Assembly: GCA_900472625.1 (NCBI GenBank)
Contig: UCIT01000060.1
Location: 62,001-126,000 of the forward strand
Direction: 5' to 3'
Source: Hyphomicrobiales bacterium
Lineage (GTDB): Bacteria; Pseudomonadota; Alphaproteobacteria; Rhizobiales; Rhizobiaceae
Length of the DNA stretch: 64,000 nt
Part shown: in pieces, positions 26,894-34,904 of the stretch
Layout of the letters: every line of letters begins with the position of its first letter
Position numbering within the stretch: the stretch's first letter is position 1
Position numbers and translations under genes: made by a program
The notes under the pieces: model-generated
Databases searched by the model: none
What the model was told of the DNA's origin: nothing
What the model saw: the letters and a program-made list of their open reading frames with translations, nothing else

Positions 26894-27310
26894 TGTTATC
26901 CGTCCATCACGACTACAGTATAAGAAACCCCCACTAGAGATACTATCTCTTCATATTTTTAATAACGTTATTCAATGCTAAGCGCAAAAATTAAGTCATG
27001 CAATAGTCAAATATTGGCACCATAAAATATATCTCCATATCAAATTACAGAAACAACAAAATCAAATATATATTTGCATACGTATAGAATCCATACTGAA
27101 ATATTATCGAGGTTTTTGCCGAAAAAAATTTATATCTCAATTGGCCATCTTATTTCACTGGGTGTAGTTCGATATTTAAACATGAGATGTTGATTTTATA
27201 TATTTTTCTACTTCGAAAAAATGGTCGGCGCGGGGCCGATATCATATGCAGAACCGTTTGACCGATCCCAAAAAACAACGTCCAACACGTGCCGCAGGCC
27301 GGCGAGCTGC
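26894..27310. other. AT-rich intergenic region with palindrome
   Basis: About 330 bases (26,930-27,225) are markedly AT-rich compared with the GC-rich genes around and hold no gene. A perfect palindrome AATAACGTTATT is at 26961-26972. The region lies upstream of the broken dehydrogenase and downstream (3') of the EamA transporter gene, so it would have been the promoter region of the decayed operon. Confidence 0.6.
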
Positions 27311-28216
27311 CTAAGGAGCAGCAACGCGTCTACTGGCCATGATAGCTCGGCGCTCCCACCAGATAAGCAGGAGGCTTGACGATACGATAACAAGCGCCCC
27401 ACCAACCACGTTCGCGGTCGGAACCTCCGACCATATCAGATAGCCGTAGAGAAAGGCCCACACTAAACCGCTATACTCGATCGGCGCGAGGGTGGACGCT
27501 GGTGCATGTCGGAACCCCTCATACAACAGATACTGACCAAGGGCAGATATGACGCCCAAGCCAAGCATCAACGCCCAACCAGCGAGATCCGGCGTCTTCC
27601 ACACCCACGGCAACGTCACTCCGCAGGCTATAACGAACAGGGCGCTTGTCGCCAACATCTGGTTCAATGTACTTTCACTCCGGCTGACAAGGCGAACCAG
27701 CACAGTACTCCACGCCCAGCAGAAGCCGGCAAACAGGACCATGATCGTCGGCAGCAGGCTCGGCGCATGGGTTGGATTGGCCGCCAGTATGACGCCAACG
27801 AAACCGGCGATGCAGGCAAACCACCGCATCGGCCCGACATTTTCCTTCAGCACAAGAATGGAGAGAAAGATAACGATGATCGGCGCCGAAAAGTACATGG
27901 TGGTGATTTCAGCAAGGCCTAGGTGCCGAGCTGCCGAGTAAAATGCCATCCACGCAGCCAGCATGAGCCCGGCGCGCAGCAGCAGAGAATTTCTGTGTGC
28001 GCTCTTCAAGATCGACGTATGCTTTAGCCGTCGAACGAGGACGCCAGCTACGACAAAGATAATGACGCTGCGGACAAACAGAACCTGCGGAACGGCATAG
28101 TCGGCAACAAGCCATTTGACGACAGCATCCTGAATCGCAAATAGCGAATAGCCGGCGCAGGAAAGAGCAATCCCGACAAGCGGGTTCGACACACGGTCAT
28201 TTGAATGAGAAAGCAT
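27311..28216 (-). CDS. EamA (DMT) family transporter
   Basis: Inner-membrane protein of about 301 residues with ten predicted helices in two EamA repeats, the layout of 10-TMS drug/metabolite exporters. The first repeat begins ALSCAGYSLFAIQDAVVKWL; the second contains FAGFCWAWSTVLVRLVSR and the closing APIEYSGLVWAFLYGYLIW, which is characteristic of the family. ATG 28216 is chosen as the helix starts shortly after; the frame is open to 28306. No strong ribosome site. It sits between the decayed sugar genes and a divergent hydroxylase gene. Exported molecule unknown. Confidence 0.85.
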   Translation of the reverse strand: MLSHSNDRVSNPLVGIALSCAGYSLFAIQDAVVKWLVADYAVPQVLFVRSVIIFVVAGVLVRRLKHTSILKSAHRNSLLLRAGLMLAAWMAFYSAARHLGLAEITTMYFSAPIIVIFLSILVLKENVGPMRWFACIAGFVGVILAANPTHAPSLLPTIMVLFAGFCWAWSTVLVRLVSRSESTLNQMLATSALFVIACGVTLPWVWKTPDLAGWALMLGLGVISALGQYLLYEGFRHAPASTLAPIEYSGLVWAFLYGYLIWSEVPTANVVGGALVIVSSSLLLIWWERRAIMASRRVAAP

Positions 28217-28428
28217 TGCGGCGCCTGCAACAGGGCATTGACGATACGGAGCACCTAGCAAGAAGCAGGAGTCAGGACAATCAAAAGATTTTGACCAAGC
28301 GTTCAAATTTTCTACCTGTGCACGCGTTGTCTCGTGGGCTTCCCAAAGTGGCTTCGACAGGGATATTGCACCGGGATGTCAATCGTAGTGTATCGACGTG
28401 GAAGATTCGTTTTGGCTGGAGACGCCGC

Positions 28429-29376
28429 GTGATCGACAGAAACACATCGCTGCTTTATTCCATGCTTTCGCGGATATTGTGGCCGGTCCTTTTCGCCGCC
28501 GGGCTTGTGGGAGCAGGAGTAGCTTTTGAAACAGAAGCCCCTCTGGTTTGGTTCAATGCCGTCTATCTGGTGATCGTTGTGGCTATCGCCCTGTTCGAGC
28601 GCGTGATGCCGTTTGAGAGACAGTGGCTGCGCCGCGATGGCGAAACGCTGAACGACATAGCGCACACGCTGCTGAACAAGGGCGGCGTGCAGATTGCTGC
28701 AGCCCTTGGCGCAACCGCGCCGCTGGCAATCGCCACCGTCGCTCACCCGATGATCAATGGCGCCGGGCAGATCTGGCCACACGGCTGGCCCTTGCTCTTT
28801 CAAGTCATACTCGGCCTGATCATTGCCGAATTGGGTCTTTATATCGCCCATCGGGCGGCGCACGAAATCCTGTCACTTTGGCGTTTCCACGCACTTCATC
28901 ACAGCGTTGAGCGGCTTTGGGTCGTCAACACCGGCCGTTTCCACCTGATCGACTCGCTGTTCAAGATCGCGCTCAGTCAGCTCCCTCTTTATCTGATGGG
29001 CGCACCTCTGCCGGTTTTTCTCTGGATCGGCGCCGTCACGGCCTTTATCGGCCTTCTGACACATTGCAATATCGATGTGCAGACTGGCCCGCTCGACCTG
29101 ATATTCAGCACGCCGCGCCTGCACCGATGGCATCACTCGCGCGTGTTGGCTGAGGGAAACACCAACTACGGTGAAAACCTGGTTTTATGGGATCAGATTT
29201 TCGGAACCTATTTCAACCCGAACCGCCGCCCTCCGGCCGACATCGGCATCAGCGGGCGCGTCGCCAATGGATTTGTGGGACAGTTGGTGCAGCCGTTTTC
29301 ATCGCGCGGATTTCGCCAGATCCTGGGTCGCCGCACACCTGCAGACGATGAACACGAGCCAAAACCTCATACGTGA
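28429..29376 (+). CDS. sterol desaturase / fatty acid hydroxylase family protein
   Basis: Membrane di-iron oxygenase-like protein of 315 residues. Histidine clusters that hold iron are intact: HRAAH near 140, HALHHS near 155 and HRWHHS near 235, among four to five hydrophobic helices. The GTG at 28429 is chosen because GGAG lies 7 bases upstream; the open frame begins at 28201 but its first 76 residues overlap the divergent EamA gene. Bacterial members hydroxylate or desaturate lipids, ornithine lipids or carotenoids. The gene is separated from the convergent glycosidase-like gene by only 9 bases. Exact substrate unknown. Confidence 0.87.
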   Translation: MIDRNTSLLYSMLSRILWPVLFAAGLVGAGVAFETEAPLVWFNAVYLVIVVAIALFERVMPFERQWLRRDGETLNDIAHTLLNKGGVQIAAALGATAPLAIATVAHPMINGAGQIWPHGWPLLFQVILGLIIAELGLYIAHRAAHEILSLWRFHALHHSVERLWVVNTGRFHLIDSLFKIALSQLPLYLMGAPLPVFLWIGAVTAFIGLLTHCNIDVQTGPLDLIFSTPRLHRWHHSRVLAEGNTNYGENLVLWDQIFGTYFNPNRRPPADIGISGRVANGFVGQLVQPFSSRGFRQILGRRTPADDEHEPKPHT

Positions 29377-29385
29377 CAAGCCACG

Positions 29386-30576
29386 TCACGCTTGGCTGAA
29401 ATCAGCAGGTAGATAACCACGCTTGCACTGGTAGGCCTCGAACCGAACCTTCGAAAGTCCCCATGGCGCGTAGCTGAGTTCTGCCGCTTCGTCAGAAAGA
29501 TTGAGGATGATCTTGTACTCACCCTCTTCTGTCCGGGTGGACGACGCCTCGAACGGGTAGGGCAGGCTTGTGTCCGATTCAGCATTGCCGCCGCGGATTG
29601 ATTGCATCACCGTCGATGCGCGACGCCCGCCTTTTTGCTTGTCCATCAGAATATCTTCGATGCTGTCGATCTGTGAATGGAAAACCCGGAGTTCTTTTTG
29701 AAGGTCAAGCGGCGTCGCGTCGTATGAAAACTCCGGTGAAAACTTAAACGAGAAGTAGATGATACCGACTGCGCCATGAATGATGGACGACCATGCCTGC
29801 ACCCGGAATTCGCCTGGCTTTGTTTTCCGCCCCAGAGATCCGTCATATTGGGTTAAGCCGACGAAAGAGAATTGCGGCCTCCCGTCACTCCATACCGATA
29901 GGCGGTCGATGGCGTGCCCCTGCGGCGTTGAAGTGTAATCGTCGAGATCGATGATCAGGTCGCTGCCGCCTGCTATCGGGTAGCAGTCATGGCTGACCCA
30001 ATCGATATAGGGACTGTCGGCATAATCACCCATGAGCGCCTCAAGATAGACGTTGTTGATGTGATTGCCGACGTGGTTGATCCAGAGCGGCTTTCCGGCA
30101 GCAGACCAGCCGCGGGCAACCGTATCCACTTCCTCCGGCGGCACGGCAACTCCGTCATACGTGATGCCTGCACTGCCAGGCTTCAGGTTTGACGGCTCGT
30201 CCATCAGTGCAAGCGCCAGCAGGTTGGGGTTGGCGATATCCTTGTCGAAAGCCGCATGGTCTACAATTAGGTAGTCGTCGTTGATCCCAGCGGGTTCGCG
30301 GACGATGTGGAGGCCACTCTTTGTCGCCTCGTTGGTCCATTCCTCCAGGTCCGCACCATGGTTCATGGTGAAAATCGTATTCACCCCGCGTCCCTTCCAA
30401 ACCGCCATGTTCTCCACGGGCTGCTGGTATATGCCCTTGACGAAAAACTTGGGGCCGGGCAGCAATGCGCGTTCGTTTGAAAGGGCTGGGCGTGTCTTGC
30501 CGACTGCGAGAGCACCAGTGGCAAATGCCGTCAGAACCGTGAATTTGAGTATGCTACGGCGAGTTGTCTGGCTCAT
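29386..30576 (-). CDS. secreted glycoside hydrolase-like protein (Tat signal)
   Basis: Protein of 396 residues. The N terminus MSQTTRRSILKFTVLTAFAT has a twin-arginine motif (TRRSILK), a hydrophobic stretch and a short polar tail, consistent with Tat export. The rest resembles TIM-barrel glycosidases: FVKGIYQQPVENMAVWKGRG near the start, LALALMDEPSNL with an acidic pair, WVSHDCYPIAGGSDL, and a C-terminal beta-rich part (YKIILNLSDEAAELSY). I chose ATG 30576 so the Tat motif is N-terminal. It sits inside the polysaccharide export region, so a role in trimming or remodelling the polymer is plausible. No family number can be given. Confidence 0.7.
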   Translation of the reverse strand: MSQTTRRSILKFTVLTAFATGALAVGKTRPALSNERALLPGPKFFVKGIYQQPVENMAVWKGRGVNTIFTMNHGADLEEWTNEATKSGLHIVREPAGINDDYLIVDHAAFDKDIANPNLLALALMDEPSNLKPGSAGITYDGVAVPPEEVDTVARGWSAAGKPLWINHVGNHINNVYLEALMGDYADSPYIDWVSHDCYPIAGGSDLIIDLDDYTSTPQGHAIDRLSVWSDGRPQFSFVGLTQYDGSLGRKTKPGEFRVQAWSSIIHGAVGIIYFSFKFSPEFSYDATPLDLQKELRVFHSQIDSIEDILMDKQKGGRRASTVMQSIRGGNAESDTSLPYPFEASSTRTEEGEYKIILNLSDEAAELSYAPWGLSKVRFEAYQCKRGYLPADFSQA

Positions 30577-30720
30577 GCGGGCCCCCATCTATTTCCCATT
30601 CGAGACCATCGATCGCTGTCTGTAACTCTGGCGCTTGCGACCGAACGCGGTTGTCCGAAACCGCTTCATGCAGGTGAACGAATGACCGGCTTCGCAGGCA
30701 AGTGAGGTGCGACAGTGCAC

Positions 30721-31509
30721 CTAGTAGCCGTATCGCTCCGCGCTAAACTTGCATTTGTTGAGAACGACACCCAGAACATCGGTCTTCTCCGCCAAAGTCT
30801 GCTCGCAAACGTCCACGTCGCTCAACGTGCTTTGCTCGGCCGCGGCGACAAGTATGACGCAATCAACATTCGGGAGAAACGCCAGAACATCATCGGCTGC
30901 GAGCATCGGAGGCAAATCGAAGATGACGATATCGGGACTCATCCTTTTCCGCATCTTCTGGATCGCTTCAGCTGCAACCGCACTTTGAAGGAGTTCAGCA
31001 GAGTACTGAACGGGATACTTGTTGGCCGCAATCGCCAGGTTGTCACCGTGGCGCATGAATATGTCATCGATCTCGACCTCCCCGCGCAGAAAACCTTCCA
31101 TCGCGGTGACGTGTTTCAGGCCAAGTGCCTTGCCGATCTGCGGCCGCCTCAAATCGAGATCCAGCAGCAACGTCTTACAGTCTTGTTGATTGGCTAGACT
31201 GAAGGCCAGATTCAGTGCGGTGAATGTCTTGCCGCACCCCGGCGTCGGAGAGGTGATTGCGACGGATGTCCAATTATTCTGTCTCATGCTTTGCAAGAGC
31301 TTTGTCCGCATCATATCGAAGGCGACATGTGCGGGGTCCGATCGGTTGGCCGTAACAATGCGATTGCGCAATATCGTGTCGGGGTCAAACTTGAGCGGCG
31401 CCAAATCGGCCCAGATGAACTTCTCCGCCTCGCGAAGGCGCGACGACGGCATTCGGCTGCTGTCCTTCAGCGCCTCCTGGCTTAACGTCGATATGATAGT
31501 CTGTTCCAT
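30721..31509 (-). CDS. CpsD/CapB-type tyrosine-protein kinase (BY-kinase)
   Basis: Cytoplasmic ATPase of 262 residues that, by phosphorylation, controls chain length in Wzy-type polysaccharide assembly. Walker A is SPTPGCGKTFTALNLA, Walker A' is TLLLDLDLRRPQIGKAL, Walker B is DIVIFDLPPMLAADD. The tail ends SAERYGY with two Tyr, shorter than the usual Tyr cluster. In rhizobial ExoP this domain is fused to a Wzz domain; here it is a separate gene 54 bases after the Wzz-like gene, as in Gram-positive CapA/CapB. ATG 31509 has AAGG upstream; the frame stays open to 31554. Confidence 0.88.
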   Translation of the reverse strand: MEQTIISTLSQEALKDSSRMPSSRLREAEKFIWADLAPLKFDPDTILRNRIVTANRSDPAHVAFDMMRTKLLQSMRQNNWTSVAITSPTPGCGKTFTALNLAFSLANQQDCKTLLLDLDLRRPQIGKALGLKHVTAMEGFLRGEVEIDDIFMRHGDNLAIAANKYPVQYSAELLQSAVAAEAIQKMRKRMSPDIVIFDLPPMLAADDVLAFLPNVDCVILVAAAEQSTLSDVDVCEQTLAEKTDVLGVVLNKCKFSAERYGY

Positions 31510-31563
31510 TGCTAGCGCCTTATCATTGCTTTTAGAGGTTTGCTTTCGCCTCACCTTGGTGTC

Positions 31564-33108
31564 TCATTCCGACTTTGTGATGCCTGCCAGCAGTTTTTGC
31601 ACCGCTGTACCCAGGGGCATGTAGAAATAGTGGAAAGCCAACAGTGACGCAGGGATCGCGCCTGCCGACAATGCTGTCGCCATGCCTCGACCAAACGGTG
31701 AGGCAGGCTTGTCGTAAGGAGATGCGACAAATGGGATAACTGCCAATGGTTGGCGCTGCAGCAGTTGGCTAAGCTCTGATGGCCTGCGGATTGTCTTGTT
31801 CAGCATTTCCATCAAGGCAATGAACGCCAGGCCAAGTGCAATGCCCGCGGCAAGACCCAAAGCGACGATCACCCGACGGCGCGATCGCAATGCATTTTCT
31901 GGTGGCGTCGCGGGTTCAAGCAAGGAGAAGCGACCGCCGTCCGAACGCACCTCGATTTGATTGCCAATCGAAGCTTCAGCGCGTCGGGCGATTGCGGTAT
32001 TGTACTGGGTCTGGACGTTTGCAACTGTCCGCTCTATCGCATTCAACTCGATCTCAGTCGATGGCGTAGCACCAACCGACTTTGTAAGATCCGCGATGCT
32101 TTGCTTCAAAGTCGCTCTTTCACGAGCGATGAATTCAAGCCGCTTATCGATGTCGGACAATTGCAGGCCTAGACCGGTAGCGGCCGCCTTGCCTGCGGTT
32201 CCAGTATCTTTGCTCAGCCCTTTGGCGCGCAGGGCATCGATCCGCGCACGCAAGGACACAATGTTCGGACTTGTTTCCGAGAAAATCGCAAGCTGCTCGG
32301 CCAGCGCCCGGTTCAGGTCCTGAAGCATTTGTTGCTCCGGGCTGACAGGGCTGTCCGCATATTGACCGGTGGCCATGTAGCTTTCGACAAGGATGCTGCG
32401 CCTAGACCTGAGATCAGCCTCTTCGCGCTCCAGTGACAGAAGTCTCTCCTGTTGGCTGCTCTGCTGTTGTCGGCGAAAACTCAGGCTTTCCGGCAACGTG
32501 TCCCGATTCTCGTTCTTGAACTTCAGAAGCTCTGCTTCATCTCGGCTCAACTCTTCGTCAAGCCGTTTCACTTCATCGTTGAAGAACTGCAATGTATCGC
32601 CGGCCCGGTCTGTTCTCTGGCGTTGATTGCTTGCCAGAATGAGTGATGCGAGCTCATTTGCACCCATTGCCGCCAAGACTGGATTATCTGCGTCGAATGC
32701 AACGCTGAAAACGGTTGCTCCGGCACTGCTCACATCGCCTCCGAGAGGAAGTTCCGTGAACGCGATGCGAGAGCGCATATCCTTGACTAGAGCGTCGCCC
32801 GAAGGCTCACTCGTAATGCCTTCATAGAGATGAAGCTTGTCAGCAAGCATTATGAGATTTTCGCGTGTCGTGATCTGCTGCTGGATGATCTGAAGTTGTT
32901 GAAGCGAGCTGGTGGAGACCGTCGATCGAACCAGTTCGGCCGGTATTTGCGGTGCCTCGACGAGGATTTTTGCCGTCGATTGATACTCACGTGGCATCAC
33001 CAAAGCGGCCACAATGGCTATCGCTGCCGACCCGCAAACGATTGCGACGAAGTGCGGCAATTTCCGAAGAAGAAGCGACGCATAGAAACTAACATCAATA
33101 GCAGCCAT
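31564..33108 (-). CDS. Wzz/GumC-family polysaccharide chain-length determinant
   Basis: Inner-membrane co-polymerase of about 514 residues without the kinase domain. Order: N-terminal Wzz domain with membrane helix LPHFVAIVCGSAAIAIVAAL (about 15-35), a long helical coiled-coil periplasmic body (about 160-400), the Pro-rich LLEPATPPENALRSRRR motif, a second membrane helix ALGLAAGIALGLAFIAL and a third hydrophobic segment near the C terminus. ATG 33108 is chosen; the frame extends to 33213 over the divergent spacer. It forms an operon with the BY-kinase downstream and is divergent from the exporter gene. Confidence 0.9.
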   Translation of the reverse strand: MAAIDVSFYASLLLRKLPHFVAIVCGSAAIAIVAALVMPREYQSTAKILVEAPQIPAELVRSTVSTSSLQQLQIIQQQITTRENLIMLADKLHLYEGITSEPSGDALVKDMRSRIAFTELPLGGDVSSAGATVFSVAFDADNPVLAAMGANELASLILASNQRQRTDRAGDTLQFFNDEVKRLDEELSRDEAELLKFKNENRDTLPESLSFRRQQQSSQQERLLSLEREEADLRSRRSILVESYMATGQYADSPVSPEQQMLQDLNRALAEQLAIFSETSPNIVSLRARIDALRAKGLSKDTGTAGKAAATGLGLQLSDIDKRLEFIARERATLKQSIADLTKSVGATPSTEIELNAIERTVANVQTQYNTAIARRAEASIGNQIEVRSDGGRFSLLEPATPPENALRSRRRVIVALGLAAGIALGLAFIALMEMLNKTIRRPSELSQLLQRQPLAVIPFVASPYDKPASPFGRGMATALSAGAIPASLLAFHYFYMPLGTAVQKLLAGITKSE

Positions 33109-33420
33109 TGAGAGTTCACTCGAGCCTGAGAACTTTTTTAGACAATCATGAACAACGATCTTTATTGAGTTCCGGACGACGGGGTAGTTGGTCGATAGTG
33201 GATGCCACGCCAAGCTTGTTAGTACCTTTGGCTATGCGTATCGGGACATTGACAATATCAATATTGCTGAAACAGCCGTCTCTTGCTTTATTTTAACAAT
33301 CACACGATTATTGACGAATATAAATTCATATTTGAAATATTAATACGAATTTATTCATCGCTATCGGCATTCAATACTTTACGTATGGTGCTAGAATCAG
33401 TCGGTCAGGAACAGATCGCC
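33109..33420. promoter_or_regulatory. divergent AT-rich promoter region of the export genes
   Basis: Separates the leftward wzz-kinase pair from the rightward exporter-flippase pair and must hold both promoters. Bases 33,285-33,360 are very AT-rich. They hold the palindrome ATATTTGAAATAT (33328-33340) and the inverted repeat TAAATTC (33321-33327) / GAATTTA (33347-33353). No -35/-10 pair is assigned with confidence. A regulator such as the LuxR-type protein at 37.3 kb could bind here. Confidence 0.5.
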
Positions 33421-34746
33421 ATGTTCGATAAGTGCTTCAAGCTGTTGTACCGTCACCCTAGTCAGACACTGCGGAACAGATGGCTGGGAATGGTTGGATT
33501 TGCAGCCGTGTTCCTGCCGGTCACCAGCGCAATCGGTGCGCCGCTTCCCGCACACACGAAGATCAGGCTTTCCGTGCTGCAGTGGATGCCGACCAAAGGC
33601 GTCTACGAGCAGTGGGGTGCGTTCGGTGGGGAATATGTCGTCTCAGACGCAAATACGGTGACCATACCGGTGTTGGGGAGCATCGATGTCGGTGACCTCG
33701 ACAATCAAGAGCTGGCATCCGAGATCGCAAAGCGGCTTAAGGACAGAATCGGACTCGTTGAAGTACCAGCAACCACCGTCGAGATTATCGACTATTCGCC
33801 AATCTATGTCGTCGGAGATGTCGCGAAGCCTGGTGAATATAAATTCAGCACCGGGCTGACCGTTCTTCAGGCTCTGGCGATGAGTGGCGGTGAGGCTAAG
33901 CCAACAGGCGCTCTGCAGAGTTCCATGGATGTCACCCGGCTAGTTGGAGACCTTAAGGAACTTGACGATGCCACCACGCGCAGCACTGCGAAGATCGGGC
34001 GGCTCGAGGCTGAAATGTCTGGAGCAAAGGTCCTGGATTTCAGCAAGCAGCTGGCTAACGCGGATCCGTTCACAACGGCAGTCTACCGTCAGGAGCAGAT
34101 CATCTTCGAAGCGCGCGCAAACGCTCTCGAGCGGAAGTCGAAATCACTGCTGGAGCTTCGCGATTTGCTGGACGAAGAAATCAGGGTGCTCGAAGAAAAG
34201 ACCAAGAGCATGGACGCCAACATCAAATCCATACAGCAACAGGTCGATAGCACCACAATGCTGGTTGCAAAAGGCGCGCTTGTTGCGACGCGACAGGCCG
34301 AGGTCGAGCGAGACCTGAGAAGCGATCAAAATAACCGGCTCGATATCACGACGTCCATCATGCGTGCACGGCAGAGCGTCAGCGAAACGACCAGAGACCT
34401 CCAAGCTCTATCTGATGAACGATTGACGGAGGTCGCTTCGGAGCTTCAGGCCGAACGAGCCACACTTGTACAGCTGAAAGTCAAACGCGAGACCAGCCAG
34501 AAACTGATGATCGACAATCTCTCGGCGATGAGCTACGCGCCCCGCCCAGGAGAAAAGCGGGCTATCACCTTCAACATTGTGCGACGACAGGATGGAAACG
34601 TCGACGAGATAGGAGCCTCGGAAACGTCGACGCTGATGCCCGGAGATGTGGTCAAAGTTGTACAGTCACCCGCGGGGGGATCGGCATCGGAAAATCAAAC
34701 CCTGACATCTTCGGCTTCGCCGCGCCGGGAGGAAGCAAGCCAGTGA
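33421..34746 (+). CDS. polysaccharide export protein, Wza/ExoF-like
   Basis: Periplasmic/outer-membrane export protein of 441 residues. A signal peptide-like hydrophobic stretch WLGMVGFAAVFLPVTSAIGA precedes the polysaccharide export domain (GGEYVVSDANTVTIPVLGSI, about 60-150) and an SLBB domain (YVVGDVAKPGEYKFSTGLTV, LQALAMSGG). A long helical coiled coil (about 190-390) follows, as in rhizobial ExoF. A Ser/Glu-rich tail ends the protein. ATG 33421 is preferred as AGGA lies upstream; ATG 33385 and an earlier frame to 33283 are alternatives. No lipobox Cys is seen, unlike E. coli Wza, consistent with the ExoF group. It works with the Wzz-like protein across the periplasm. Confidence 0.88.
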   Translation: MFDKCFKLLYRHPSQTLRNRWLGMVGFAAVFLPVTSAIGAPLPAHTKIRLSVLQWMPTKGVYEQWGAFGGEYVVSDANTVTIPVLGSIDVGDLDNQELASEIAKRLKDRIGLVEVPATTVEIIDYSPIYVVGDVAKPGEYKFSTGLTVLQALAMSGGEAKPTGALQSSMDVTRLVGDLKELDDATTRSTAKIGRLEAEMSGAKVLDFSKQLANADPFTTAVYRQEQIIFEARANALERKSKSLLELRDLLDEEIRVLEEKTKSMDANIKSIQQQVDSTTMLVAKGALVATRQAEVERDLRSDQNNRLDITTSIMRARQSVSETTRDLQALSDERLTEVASELQAERATLVQLKVKRETSQKLMIDNLSAMSYAPRPGEKRAITFNIVRRQDGNVDEIGASETSTLMPGDVVKVVQSPAGGSASENQTLTSSASPRREEASQ

Positions 34747-34904
34747 CAGTTTACAGCTGCACTGACATCGAACACTCAGCGGCCGGCCGGCCAACCAACG
34801 ACTTTATCCGGGGACCGGTCGGCGAACCAGAGCAATTCTCTACCAATCACACAATAGCGCCGGCGACCCGCCAGCGGCGTACCCTTGCGGATTGACTGCT
34901 ATCC

